A stretch of 64,000 nucleotides of DNA. Source: Margaritifera margaritifera (taxonomy: Eukaryota > Mollusca > Bivalvia > Unionida > Margaritiferidae). The stretch is from positions 2,487,001 to 2,551,000 of the forward strand of contig JAQPZY010001536.1 in assembly GCA_029931535.1 (NCBI GenBank), given 5' to 3'. Below, one piece after another: positions 1 through 12,039 of the stretch. Both the position numbers and the translations under genes were made by a program. The stretch's first letter is position 1, and every line of letters begins with the position of its first letter. Below the pieces are notes generated by a model. The model did no database searches and was not told where the DNA came from. It saw nothing but the letters and a program-made list of their open reading frames with translations.

Positions 1-1060
1 CTTGTAAGTACTGCTGTAGACATCAGGCAAATTGATATAATCACTTATGTCTTTACTGCCTAGGGGAATACGGGGCTTTTATTCCAATCACTAATCACTA
101 TGCATATGTAAGAATCATTGATGTTTGAGTAGAACTTCAAATCTTCGATTGATTTTTAGACTCTATATTTCCTTTAATTTTGTTCTCTTAATTTCCACTG
201 AACTGTGAATTAACCAACAACATTGCAAGTTTTAATTCTTTCTTTTAATAAATATTACAGTTATGCATGCCAACATTTTGATGAAATAAATTGGAAGAAA
301 GAAGTTCGATATAAACTAACAATAAATGTTAATGCTTGTTGGTACACAGTTATTTATTATGCACGTTTTAGGCAGTTTCGGATGCTTTTTTATATTATGT
401 GGACCTTGTTAAATTAATATGCTGTAATTTTATTATACATGCACCCAATGAGGAGGGAGGTAATGCCAATTTAAACGATAAAAATCGAGAAAGTATTCAA
501 TACTTTTAAAATCATGTAGTCATTTTTAAGTTCATTCGCTAAACTGTCTAAGTTGTCGATTGGCGATAGAATAGCGATTTCGTAATACAGTATATATATT
601 CACCTGGTGACTTAGCTCTCATTCTACATACCTCTTGAAGATAAAATATCTCAAATATGAATCCTAATTGAGTTCCCAGAAAAATATTCCATGAGCAAGT
701 GTCCTCAGACCAGACAATGCCGTCATGTATCGACTGCATGGCATTCTTTAGTATCTGTCCTGACGACACATCAGTTAGATATACTTTAACAAGCATTAAC
801 ATTTATTAAGATTTTATTGCACTGCAGACAGTTACTTCTGCAATAACTACTTTTTTAAGAATTGTGGTAAACGGCACAAATGCATCAATAACTATTCAGA
901 TGGGACCGAATGGTGGGAGACACAAAATGCATCAAGATCACCATGGCAGAAAATTCGGTTTCGTGGAGTTCCTCTTTTTGAAATTGATCAATACATAAAT
1001 CATAGGTTTCCTCACAGTTTGATTGGTAAAATGGAAAATCAGTTACGCTAATAACTACAC
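1..1060. other. AT-rich spacer, no gene recognised
   Basis: Both strands carry only short frames with AT-driven composition (64 codons at 223-417 plus, 84 codons at 548-802 minus). I see no conserved motif, splice-bounded exon or repeat family here. It ends directly at the 24-bp minisatellite. Confidence 0.6.
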
Positions 1061-2234
1061 ATGGGTGAATATATATACCATAAATATAGTAGACTGTTAT
1101 ACCATAAATATAATAGACTGTTATACCATAAATATAGTAGACTGTTATACCATAACTATAGTAGACTATTATACAATAAATATAGTAGACTGTTATACCA
1201 TAAATATAGTAGACTGTTATACCATAAATATAGTAGACTGTTATACCATAAATATAGTAGACTGTTATACCATAAATATAGTAGACTGTTATACCATAAA
1301 TATAGTAGACTGTTATACCATAAATATTGTAGACTGTTATACCATAAATATAGTAGACTGTTATACCATAAATATAGTAGACTGTTTTACCATAAATATA
1401 GTAGACTGTTATACCATAAATATAGTAGACTGTTATACCATAAATATTGTAGACTGTTATACTATAAATATAGTAGAATGTTATACTATAAATATAGTAG
1501 ACTGTTATACCATAAATATTGTAGACTGTTATACCATAAATATAGTAGACTGTTATACCATAAATATAGTAGACTGTTATACCATAAATATAGTAGACTG
1601 TTTTACCATAAATATAGTAGAATGTTATACTATAAATATAGTAGACTGTTATACCATAAATATTGTAGACTGTTATACTATAACTATAGTAGACTATTCA
1701 ACAATAAATATAGTAGACTGTTATACCATAAATATAGTAGACTATTATACAATAAATATAGTAGACTGTTATACCATAAATATAGTAGACTGTTATACCA
1801 TAAATATAGTAGACTGTTATACAATAAATATTGTAGACTGTTATACTATAACTATAGTAGACTATTCAACAATAAATATAGTAGACTGTTATACCATAAA
1901 TATAGTAGACTATTATACAATAAATATAGTAGACTATTAAATCATAAATATAGTAGACTGTTATACCATAAATATAGTAGACTATTATACAATAAATATA
2001 GTAGACTGTTATACCATAAATATAGTAGACTGTTATACCATAAATATAGTAGACTGTTATACCATAAATATAGTAGACTGTTTTACCATAAATATAGTAG
2101 ACTGTTATACCATAAATATAGTAGACTGTTATACCAAAAATATAGTAGACTGTTATACCAAAAATATAGTAGACTGTTTTACCATAAATATAGTAGAATG
2201 TTATACTATAAATATAGTAGACTGTTATACCATA
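1061..2234. repeat. 24-bp minisatellite, about 49 copies
   Basis: The unit reads TAAATATAGTAGACTGTTAT plus ACCA, and the period is exactly 24 bases. Because 24 is a multiple of three, several frames stay open (a 305-codon and a 410-codon frame), encoding octapeptide repeats such as YTINIVDC or LYHKYSRL. No codon bias or conserved flanking protein supports expression, so I treat the frames as by-products. Variant units (ACTATA for AATATA, AATG for ACTG, TTGTAG for TAGTAG, CAACAA) recur in order, giving a higher-order repeat. The block with ACTATAGTAGACTATTCAAC occurs at about 1673 and again at about 1841, 168 bases (seven units) apart. Confidence 0.97.
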
Positions 2235-2280
2235 CATTTCTCAATGATAATATCAGTAGTAAAATGCTAACTATGCTGAA

Positions 2281-3650
2281 TCGCTATGCGTGAAAATGTT
2301 AAAGCTTGTGTGAAAACAAGGTTTTGCTCAAATATTGAACTGCCCTGTTGGCGACAGACAAGGCTGTTTTCTCAATCGATCTGAAGTCCCTTTGATATGT
2401 GCGGAATAGCGGAATGACACTGGCATATGGTCATTTATTTGCATTATTGTATGCGGACAATTTGGTGCTACTTGCTGAAACTGTTGTTCAGCTACAGAGT
2501 TTGTTTAATACATAAATTGAGTATTGCAATACTTGGAAATTAAAAATCAATTTGGAGAAAAAGAAAATCACTGCATTTCGATAAGGGGGTTATTTAAGAC
2601 AATACGAAAACTGTCTTTTCCGTTACGGCCTAATAGCGATAGCCTCCATCTATACATTTCTTGGATATGTTTTCTTTGGGGGGAAAAATCGTGGAATATG
2701 AGACTATGTGTCAGGAAACACTAGCCGCACGTGCCGTAAAGGTACTGTATTCCTTGAAAACAGAATTAAATCGTTTTGAAGATTCGTCTTGAAAACTACT
2801 TTTTTTAAAATCTTTGATACCAAAAAAGAATCAATTGTAAAGGGTCTGGTATTTCACAAAGATGATGAAATAGAGGCTGTGAATACAGATGTACAAATGT
2901 TCTTGGAATCACTTAACAAACATCAACTGTATTTATCTATCATGTACTAGGGAGAATGCCAACGCAAATATTAAGATACTGAAGGATAATGAAATACTAA
3001 TTTTAATTGGTAAAGATACCACCTACCAGATTTTTCAAAACAAAAAGGTATAATTTACACCCAACATGGGATGATCACCGTGACTGTTAAATCAAATAAA
3101 ACATTTACATTTTCATATGGTATGGGAGACGTCTGGACTAATCAGGAAGTGGGTGAGGAAAATCTGAGATATAGAGATATTTTTTTTCAAGAATAGAATG
3201 TACATTTAAATTCAATAGAAAAGCTACGATTTTATAACAGGATGTGAAATGGTTTTGCTGTCAATATTACATAGATAGTTTTACTATTTTGTATAGTGTT
3301 CGTTTAATATGTATGATCAGAAGCGGAAACTTCCCTATTATGGCTTATGTTGGTAGATTTTAAAATATTTCATATATACAGCGACTGTATCCGTTTGTAC
3401 AGATATTGAAGATGGATACTACTTTGTTGTTAAATGTCCAATGTACACCAATTTGACAAGATCTCAGATGTCTACAATGAAGCTAAATATTACAAGTTTT
3501 ACAACTCTGTGCAAAGATCATGGCATAATTTTAATATCTTGCAAAACTTAAAACTATTCCTGTCGAAATCTTTAAAGATCAGATAGTCAATGTGCAAATT
3601 ATAACATAATAGCAGATACGTATGTACCAGACTGAATGTATTAGTATAAT
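2281..3650 (+). pseudogene. Decayed LINE ORF2 (reverse transcriptase to C-terminus)
   Basis: Plus-strand frames give, in order, RT-type pieces: RQGCFL near 2350, then LYADNLVLLAE at 2447, then a region of the type CNTWKLKINLEKKK and FRKGGYLRQYEK at about 2525-2610. AARAVKVLYSLK follows near 2725, DVWTNQEVGEENL near 3130, and a C-terminal EDGYYFVVKCPMYTNL near 3405. This order matches ORF2 of the non-LTR families whose C-terminus carries an EDEYHF-CP motif. The frame is broken by many stops and shifts. The second catalytic aspartate of YADD is asparagine (codon AAT at 2459). The same family appears on minus at 46879-47577. Upstream sequence is replaced by the minisatellite, so only the 3' half remains. 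Confidence 0.72.
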
Positions 3651-3672
3651 TGTTGCCACTTACCTATATTGC

Positions 3673-3708
<36 letters not shown>

Positions 3709-3709
3709 T
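3673..3709. repeat. (AAT)n microsatellite
   Basis: Perfect AAT run of about 12 units in the spacer 3' of the LINE relic; it may have grown from the A-rich LINE tail. Confidence 0.95.
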
Positions 3710-3839
3710 AATAAAATTATTAGGTACTTTTCAAGTAAATTGCTATCATATCGTTCAATAAATAATCCTTATTAAAGAGACCTATTATCCCCAGTTAGCA
3801 CCCTTACCCTCTCCCCCCACTAATGTGACCATTTGAATT

Positions 3840-4110
3840 AGTTTTACAACTCCTTGACATCAATCAAGGTAAACTGACGTATCGCCACTTGCCAATCACG
3901 CCGTTCGATTAACCAATCAGCGAGCGTAAATTAGACACACCTCCATGGTTCTTTTACGTCCCCATTTTCCTCCGACAAGCTGATCGTTGCGATAATGAAT
4001 TGGTTATCGTAAATATTTACAAATTTTCAATGGTTCATCGATTTTTCGATCGATAACGGTGAAAAGGAGTCAATGGGGGCTTTGTCATTCTAATAGTCGA
4101 TATCCAGTTT
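3840..4110 (+). promoter_or_regulatory. Candidate promoter with two CCAAT boxes
   Basis: This stretch is richer in CpG than its surroundings. It holds two CCAAT-type motifs in the same orientation (GCCAATCACG near 3891 and ACCAATCAGCG near 3911), followed by CpG-bearing sequence and then the ATG at 4117. No TATA box at a standard distance is evident. The role is inferred from motif spacing and the good short frame downstream; CCAAT motifs alone are weak evidence. Confidence 0.35.
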
Positions 4111-4116
4111 GTCTAA

Positions 4117-4275
4117 ATGGAGGAGTTAGATTTATTCCTATCCCGAAACCAAGACGAAACATGGGTAGATAAAGACTTTTGGTCGCCCGCACGATCAGCG
4201 GACATGGACACAATTGATGGCAATTACCACGTGTTTGCTTGTACAAAAAAAAAGTATGTCCCGTCAATAATTTGA
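4117..4275 (+). CDS. Small candidate gene, 52 codons or first exon
   Basis: An ATG in context TAAATGG opens 52 codons beginning MEELDLFLSRNQDETW and continuing VDKDFWSPARSADMD. It is acidic and tryptophan-containing, unlike the AT-driven frames around it. A donor-like GTATGT follows an A run at 4254, and a strong acceptor (polypyrimidine then TATAG) lies at 4391-4395. If spliced, the reading continues only a few codons to a stop, so the product would be about 48 residues. The CCAAT-rich segment lies immediately upstream. I do not recognise a family. Alternatives are a chance frame or a 5' exon whose real partner exons lie further downstream. The composition and upstream context make this one of the better host-gene candidates here. 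Confidence 0.38.
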   Translation: MEELDLFLSRNQDETWVDKDFWSPARSADMDTIDGNYHVFACTKKKYVPSII

Positions 4276-4402
4276 AGAAAGAAAAAAAAATAAGTAAAAC
4301 AAAATTGAAAAAGTATGTAAAAATGAACGTGTATAGAATATGGGTGGTGAACCCCCTAAATTCGGGCTTTGTTGTGTGTATTTTTTCTTCTATAGGAAGC
4401 AC

Positions 4403-5296
4403 TGAACCCCAGATTGCATTATTTTAAAGTTTGAAAATTTACAGTTTAATGTTAGTTTGTTCCAAAAATAATGCTTCGTCGTCTCGATTGTTCAAGCACT
4501 TGAGTGACTTTTTACTTTCGGTCATTGAGATGAATTGTAATTAATAATTAAGTCAGAATGGCCCTTATCTTACTGCCCCTGGCAATTAACATTTCATGTT
4601 GGTCATGTGTGTTTGAACCTCATGCAAGTGATTTTACTTTTAAACAGGCCCTCGGTCGATGATTTTGAACCATCGGTGATTTACCTGCAATCAGTGCGAT
4701 TTGTCATAGATATGGACGATTATACTCTTTTAATAATGTTATTTGGTCGTGAATGAATAGATTTTCTGCTCAGGTCATCGCTAAGATGTGTTATTCCCAA
4801 TGTTTCTTACACGATAACAGAAAACGTCATATAAGCATAAGATAACACTGGATAGATGCTGAATTAAAACAAAGATGTGGTTTTTAAGTTCTGTTTTATT
4901 TTGACTTTGCATTGCCCATGCCGCCCCGCCCCACCCCCACCCCCGAGTTTGAAAACAAACACTGACAGACAAGCAAATAAACAAAAGAGCTTATGTACAT
5001 GGAGCATAGGTCAGATAAAGTGTGCCCAGTCACCATCTTAATGATGAGCCACTAAGAAGTAACATTCAACTAATCACCAAATAAAGTGATGATATCTGAG
5101 GCGTAACAAAGTGACAGTTCTTATGCTACATGTTCATAATTCAAAGTCTATGTGTACTTACAGTTCAAATTAGAAGTACGACATAACATATAGGCTATAG
5201 GTTCATTAGACAGTTGTTCTTTTATGGGTTTTTTTATGTTTTAGGACGGCCACTCGGTAGTTAATAACACAACTACGACAACTTCAACTACTACTA
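4403..5296. other. Spacer, nothing recognised
   Basis: AT-rich sequence with a short C-rich patch at 4921-4944. I see no frame with conserved features on either strand. Confidence 0.5.
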
Positions 5297-5351
<55 letters not shown>

Positions 5352-5459
5352 GTTTGATACTAGACAACATAAATATAAATGTTATTAGGGATGCATTCTA
5401 AATTCGGTAGAAATGGAGATAATGCAAATATGTTGAGAGAAAGAAGAAATGTTTGAGAA

Positions 5460-5532
<73 letters not shown>
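5297..5532. repeat. (TTA)n and (AT)n microsatellites
   Basis: A TTA run spans 5297-5349. A second tract, (GT)4 followed by an uninterrupted AT run, spans about 5461-5532. The sequence between them is unique. Confidence 0.95.
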
Positions 5533-5535
<3 letters not shown>

Positions 5536-6389
5536 TACAACTAGATGTAAATATGGTTTTAAAAAAATAGTACTATCAGAGGTGTCATACTGAATTTACA
5601 TTTGCACGTGACATCCTGCATAGTGTGCCGGCAAATTAGTTACAGTTGCAGCCAGATTATGACCAAGCGTCGTTAATTACCTGGGGCAGAAAGATAATGA
5701 TCACCCTGACTGTGATTGTACATGAATTGACATAAAGGTGTTGTATCACTAACTGGCCTACCGGCAATTGGTTGTTTCACATTATAGGATCACATTAATT
5801 TTACCTGGTAACCTCAATGGGTGAACAAGGTCCTTTAAATGTATAAATGGGTGGATGAATAGATTTATGAATGGATGTTATATGTCTGCAGAATACTCGA
5901 AATATTCAGAAGTTGTCTAGGAATTTGAACAGAAATGAAATGTTCTAATGCACTAATCTTTTGTTTGAAGCACTGATCACCCACTACATGTGGCTAAAAA
6001 CAGCCAACAACAAAAGATATACAAAATTATGTTTAGCATCAGATATTAAAACAAATAAAATTAGATCTGAAGAGCTTTTGCTCCTAAATACAATAAGCTG
6101 AAAGTAGATATAGAGTTGAGAAAGACGTATATTAGAATCAAAAATGCATATACTTCACACATAAGACATAGAGACATTACCAGACACTGATACATAATAT
6201 AGATAAACGATTCCAGTGTACATTAAAAAATTAACTGAGGACCAGTTATGATAATAACATACACACAGAATATATACATACGATATATCTAAACACATAG
6301 TACGAACATAAGAAACATTAATGCTTGCACACACACGCATACATACATAAACATCCATGCACGTGAGCATGTATACATACATACATACA
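5533..6389. other. Spacer with a short CATA repeat
   Basis: No gene seen. A short ATAC/CATA run at 6370-6393 abuts the LINE 3' fragment and probably replaced its true end. Low-complexity minus frames here are the microsatellite read through. Confidence 0.5.
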
Positions 6390-6903
6390 TACATAACATG
6401 GCAGGCCATGACATGTTGAGGATAGTAGCTGAAACTGGAAAAAACAAAAGAGTGAAAGATAGCATAAGGTCCCATTGAAAGTTAGATAGCTACCAATAGG
6501 CTTTAATACATTCAGTCGAATTTCAGAGGAAAATCAATATTAAATCTAAGCAGCCTGACGGTGTCGTCACAGTCGATCTGCTTGCCCACAAGAGAGAAAG
6601 GTGCGAAAGCCTTATATACTCTTTAACCAAAGCCAACGGCCTGGAACTTATCCAGGATTGCCTTAATTTCATTCTGAGCAAGCCAGTAGATCATAGCTTC
6701 ATGTTCACTATACAGCACATAGATAACGTAAGTAATTTCTGCATGTATACATCGTAGAGTATTATCATCTGCATATTGGTATAGTGTTGCCTCTTTGACA
6801 AAGTAAAATATATAAGTTATAAAGATATTAAATAGTCGAAGCCCAAGAATAGATCACTGCAGAAATCCCTTGAATATGTCTACCCAGTCGCACTTAAAAG
6901 GTA
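6390..6903 (-). pseudogene. CR1/Jockey-like LINE, C-terminal half of RT
   Basis: Read on minus from 6903, frames give CDWVDIFKGFLQ, then SILGLRLFNIFITYIFYF, then the intact catalytic box YADDNTL near 6775. ILDKFQAVGFG and a thumb-like segment with FNIDFPLKFD follow. The order fits the RT palm and thumb of CR1/Jockey-type non-LTR elements, with CDWVDIFKG at the position where such RTs usually read W-x-x-I-x-K-G-V-P-Q-G. Stops interrupt it. It continues the fragment at 8845-10640: the TFK ending that fragment joins the FK beginning this one in frame, with a 1.93-kb insertion between. Confidence 0.75.
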
Positions 6904-7223
6904 GGCCAGAGATCCCCATATCTACTTACCTCAATATTATTCAGTATGATGATTTATGAAATATCTGAAAATTTAGACTCCATGCGAGCAACGGTTAGAG
7001 AGATATTTAAGTTTTAATGTAAATGTCAAAATATTCCACTAAACCATTTACAGCTTCGGAAGTTTCCGTGATTCGAGTCCGCATGACTTCACTGGGGAAC
7101 CCCGCATTGCGAATCACTATCGTTCAACCATTTTCGAGTGTGAAAAGTTCTCTGGATCGTTTCTGATTGCGTGCATTATTCAACGTGTCAAATGAAAATA
7201 CAACATACTAGATCATTGAGTTC

Positions 7224-7278
<55 letters not shown>

Positions 7279-8834
7279 GGCTATGTAAGTCTGTGCGCAC
7301 GACTGCTGAAGACATGTAAATCCGAACTAATATTTTGAAAATACTTTCATTTTTCCCCAAAACAACTACATAAATAAAACCCTATATTGAACGAGGAAGT
7401 TTCATATGCACATGTTGTTTAAAAAAAATGCGCGATCCAATTATCTTAATAAAACGTGGCTCTCTTCATAAGCATGTATGTCTGAAGCAGATGCAACTAT
7501 TATTAAAGTCCCATTGTTGGCGATGTTCTTAGCTACACGTATGTTAATATATTTACACGAATATTTAAAACAAATAAACCGTAGGTTCAAGTCACAACAT
7601 GGAGAATCAGATACACAGTAGGCTCTGATCGGTCGCTGAAAAATGCTCAGACGAATACCGAATTACAGCTGAAGTGATTTTCATTATTTTAAATTTACCA
7701 TGATTGGAAAAAGATGTAAACTTATACCGCAAAAATAACAGAGAGTAGGAGCAAACAAATAGCGAATGAGAAGATTTAAAGGAGAGAGCTTAAAGAGTGG
7801 GTGCAAGGAGTCTCAACATCACGAAACAACATCATCAAAAACGATTTTATTATCAGCTAAAAGTAAATTAATATACAATTTGCCGAATGCTCTTATTCGA
7901 GAGAGAGAGAGAGAGCTTTATGCAGAATTGCTTAACACAGTCGACTAGAGTATAAATGCATTTCAAGGTTGAGTCGGGCTGGTCATCTATCCACCTCCAC
8001 ATTACTCCACCCGTAATCGCTGACAATTTAAGATCTTGCCCCCCCCCCCCCCCGCCCTTGCCCGACTCTGGACCAGGATCAAGGCGGTAAGATTAGTCTT
8101 GGTTTGAATCATGACAACTCTTCCACATTATAATTCATGTCAGATTTTAAAGACAATTATCAACATATTATCAAACTTTCGCTGTTAGTTGATGTGCTAC
8201 AATTGTGGTTGTTTAATACGACACTACAAATCAGATGATTTCGTGCAATATTAATGACACATTAATACACATGCATTGTGTATACAAGACGCGTTTGAAT
8301 TGATTCTTTATTAATTGCATAAATATATCATCGACATAAATACGATTGATTCTTTGTTTGGTATTACTATTGTACAAAATGTTTGCACGTCCTTTTTGTT
8401 TAGAAAATGATTAAGAAACACATAAATTGTCCATTCTGATGTGATTTAGACACGCATATCAGTGCTTAACATAAATATAAGCGAAACGTTTTTGGCATAA
8501 AACCGAAAATACGTGTAAGAGGTAGTCAACCATACTTAAAGTAAAATTACATATTATTTCAAAAATGTTGCTGAACAAAAAGCAAGTTTAATTGGAACTA
8601 TCAATGACTATTAAGCACACTGTGCACAGGTCCCCCACTGACGTCACAAGCTATCGTGTACGTTTCGGGCTGTTTACAACAAGTCGATCGGCTGTTTCCG
8701 CAGAGGTCGCATTTTCGCCGTAATTAAAGACACATTTCTCCTGAACCAGTGAATGAACATGCGTTAAAAAAAAATCGCAGTGTACGTGAAATGTCTAACA
8801 ACTTAAGATGTAGTATATAGCATTCAGGGCTACC
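6904..8834. mobile_element. 1.93-kb insertion inside the CR1-like LINE
   Basis: The insertion is defined by what it interrupts. TTAAAAGGTA (6894-6903) lies on one side and TTTAAAGGTA (8835-8844) on the other, a 9-of-10 match consistent with a target-site duplication, and LINE coding resumes across it. The inside contains a (GA)n tract, a poly-C run at 8038-8053, a 60-codon frame at 7766-7948, a box-B-like GATTCGAGTCC near 7072 and a palindromic TGACGTCA at 8639. No terminal inverted repeats or coding domain are recognised, so its class is unknown. A retroelement or other non-autonomous insertion is possible. Confidence 0.5.
7228..7272. repeat. (GA)n microsatellite
   Basis: Uninterrupted GA run of about 22 units within the insertion that splits the LINE. 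Confidence 0.97.
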
Positions 8835-8844
8835 TTTAAAGGTA

Positions 8845-10640
8845 TCGACTTTTATCTGTCGTTTTGGTGTGAAAGGTAGTTTGAATCTGATTACAGGCTT
8901 TACCTCCAACACCATAAACCTCCATCTTAAAAGCTCAATTGGAAGCCAATCGAATCCCTTTCACATATCCATACAAGTTGCCACTGAGTAGTTCTTTCAT
9001 CAAGAGCGACACGCCAATCCACAAGAAGGCAATAGATTATAGAGTCACACCAGTATCCTGGTCGAAAAGCAGATACAGATTGATTGAAGGATTCTTTAAA
9101 AAAATAATGCTCACTCGGTTGAAAAGCAAATTCTTTTTCATACATGTTTTATATGAAAGGAAGAATGCACACAAGACAATAACTTTCTTGAGACAACAAG
9201 TTTAGGTTGCTTTTTGTTTGTTGTTTTAGGAATCACCTGTGCTTCCTTGAGAGGGTTTGGAAAAACATCTTGGATTAAAGTAGTGTTAACTAGTTTGTCC
9301 ATGAGTCCTGACGACGCAGGTTTACCGTTTTGTTTCAATTTTACAGCAATATTGTCTAATTCATTGACTCTTCGGATACATAACTAAATGACATATCGTG
9401 TAGATCATGGTTGTTTTCTTTAATTGCTTCTTAGCTAGATTGAGGCACATTAGAATTCAAGTTAATTTTGCCTATGTCTTTTGCTACAGTTAGTAAAAGT
9501 TATTGAAAATTGAGCTGGCATCATTTTTCGTCATATACAAGTTTGCTACATTCCTTCAGAAATAGTTGTGTGAACATTGACTTCCCCTTCTTGGGCAGAA
9601 TAAGTTTGATACTGGGTTAAAAGTCTTTTGACTTTGGCCCCATCCCAACCCCAATTATTTTTCACAAAATTGTATTCTAATATAACTTCTCTTTAGTTTT
9701 GTTACTTTGTTTCTTTGATTCCTTTGATTTTTGTAATTTTCCCATTTGATATTATTTCTTTACTTGGCAAAACAATTGATGAGGATTCTCTTTTTACAAA
9801 ATAACTTTATCTCACGTGCCCAATATATGTCATTTAAATCATCAAATGTGTAGACTACATGGAAAGCGCCATATTGATCTCATTAAGAAAATGCTGTTGA
9901 TCAAAACTTTTGAAGCTTCTGAGATTAAACTGCTTTTTTTTACTATCACTTACTTACTATGAGACAAGGCAAAAACTAAAGTATGCCAGTCGCTCAAACC
10001 ACAGTTAAAATATACTGTTTAAAGAAACAGTTTGGGTTATTGGTAAATAAAACATTATTTAAAATACGCGTTTTGTTTTTGACAAAGCTTGTAGGTCCTT
10101 TGCCAAGACTGCTTAGGATAAATGCGTCACAGATTGTTTGCAATGTTTTGCAATTTTCAGTGTTAAGTAGATCATACTTAGGATCACCTATTGCTAATAT
10201 TTGGTCACAATTCATGATACATTTGTCTAGGGCTCTACATAGGACCTATTCACAATGGAGTCTGACAGAAATGGTGATACACGCAGACATTATGCTCTCG
10301 ATGTGTTTGCACTCTATGTATGTGATCAGTGCAAATTAAAATTCCCAATCCTCCACCGTGGTAATTTCTATCTTTCATAAAGTGACTATATGTATATAGC
10401 TGATCATTGCAAATAAAGTTGGTCTCAGCAATAGATAAGATGTCAACAATCCGGCGGGCAAATAGAGAAATTGAATTGTCCAAATTTATAGTTGAGACTG
10501 TTTATATTCGGATACACAGTTAGACCTCGTTTTTGACTAATAGCTTTAAAACCCTCTCAACTCGTCAAAAATATGTACATTCCCATTTATGAGGAGAGAT
10601 AATTCATGGTCACGTCGAAGCTTTTGTTGTAATGGTTATC
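8845..10640 (-). pseudogene. CR1/Jockey-like LINE, endonuclease and N-terminal RT
   Basis: Minus-strand frames from 10640 show an AP-endonuclease-type start (NINSL near 10500, then VDILSIAET at about 10435). HGGGLGI near 10370 and a block of the type GDPKYDLLN near 10180 follow, the last at the place of the usual GDFN motif. Then come a linker with YWARE near 9840, GPKSKDF near 9640 and ALDER/SAFRPGY RT palm sequence at about 9030-9060. Near 8845 it ends in KVDTFK. Stops and frameshifts are frequent, so it is dead. The order endonuclease-linker-RT is that of non-LTR retrotransposons. It resumes at 6903 after the insertion, so together about 2.3 kb of ORF2 survives. Confidence 0.78.
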
Positions 10641-11640
10641 TCCACTGGAAGCTGCGAATGAGAAAATACTATTCTCGGTTTTGCACAGACTCAAACGAGG
10701 TGTCATAAAAAGGCAAAATTGGAATAAAAGTCAAGATAAGGACACGTTCTACATATCCAGTCGAAAGACTCAAGGGTTGTATATTGAGCATATTCACTTT
10801 TGTTTACCACAATGTTGGTGTTTACAATATACAATAATATTGTATTATATTGTAGAGCACCTGTTGCCATTGAAAAGGAACTTGGTCAAATAGGGTGTTA
10901 AGTTATTATTTGGAACAATGAAAGGATGATGCGTATTGAGAAACAAAGCCAGGGCAAGTTACATAAAAAAACTTATTACCCGGTAGTGACTTAAGTGTCA
11001 ATGTCGCTTTTCAAAGGTACAAGGATACTTTCCAAATTATAACAAATAACATACGGATTGTTTACATGTTTTTTATTGTTTGTTTTTGTTTTTGATTTTT
11101 TATTTTACAACTGAACATGTCTCATGAGGTAGCTAGATCGTAACAGGGTCTTTTGTGTTCTAAATGTTTTTATTTTTTATGGTCAAATGCAAAATATTCA
11201 AGCATTTAATTATTGTAATTTATAGTTTTGTTTATTTTTGATGATACAAATTATGAAATGTATTTTATTCTAAAGTAATGATACCGTCCATCTTTCTAAT
11301 CAAAAGACCGTCCAATACTGAACTATTATTAGCATGTCAACATGCATTTTCTCTCTATATGAATTATTCTAGCATGACTGATGTAGTTTCTCCTAGCTGC
11401 ACCTCTGCTGTCACCAACTTCCAACATTTTGTTTCTTTGTATTTTCACAGATATTTAAAATTCATTTTGAAATCTTTTAAAATCCTAGCATTTTACTCGA
11501 CAACGTTTAAACCAATGGTTGTATCCATCTAACGTTTGATGGGCTATCTTCATCCTCATTCTGGTATATTTAAGACCGATTAAACATCTGAAAAGAAATA
11601 CATTCAGTCTATATTCATAACATATTGTATTTTAATTCTT
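10641..11640. other. Spacer, nothing recognised
   Basis: AT-rich with T-rich runs near 11070-11100. Plus frames at 10681-10893 and 11278-11532 show no conserved motif and have AT-driven composition. Confidence 0.5.
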
Positions 11641-11644
11641 AATA

Positions 11645-11745
11645 AATTAAGAAAATGCATTTATAACGGCGCAAATACAAAACAGCTTCCCAACGTTTCG
11701 AGCTAAACAAGCTCTTCGTCAGCGGAGGAAACAATTTATATCCAC
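11645..11745 (-). other. Penelope-like 3' end with hammerhead-like core
   Basis: On minus, CTGACGA (11722-11716) is followed by a hairpin with stem GAGCT/AGCTC and loop TGTTT, then GAAAC (11699-11695). This is the CUGANGA - stem II - GAAA arrangement of hammerhead ribozymes, and Penelope-like elements are known to carry such motifs in their terminal repeats. It lies downstream, on the same strand, of a Penelope-type GIY-YIG frame. I could not draw convincing stems I and III around it, so activity is doubtful. Confidence 0.4.
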
Positions 11746-12039
11746 AAAACAAACACTAAACACAGAAGCCAAGAAGAATCCTTGAATTCTACATGTTTAA
11801 ATGACAGAGAAATAAATAAATAAAAGATAAACAATAGAAGAAAGAAAGAAGACAAAACTAAAAACGGTCTAAAACGGGTAAACTACATATCTATGTTATG
11901 CTGCTATCAGCCAAACAAAGCTGTGTAAAAAAAAAACAATTCAACGAAGTGTTTATCGTGTGTATCACGCAGCGGACCAAAGTGGTTTGACCTATTTCTA
12001 GGCTTAAAATAAAGGACTGACACTATGATAATGGACAAT

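Noticed and set aside
1023..2293. 305- and 410-codon proteins
   Set aside because: The open frames follow automatically from a 24-bp repeat without stops; no independent coding evidence.
6155..6475. 106-codon minus protein
   Set aside because: Its start lies in LINE RT sequence and the rest is CATA repeat and AT-rich DNA read through; better described as the LINE fragment.
7040..7085. A tRNA-derived SINE head (GATTCGAGTCC)
   Set aside because: A box-B match only; no box A at the right distance.
8639..8646. TGACGTCA as a cAMP-response promoter element
   Set aside because: A single palindromic octamer inside an unclassified insertion, with no start site or gene nearby.
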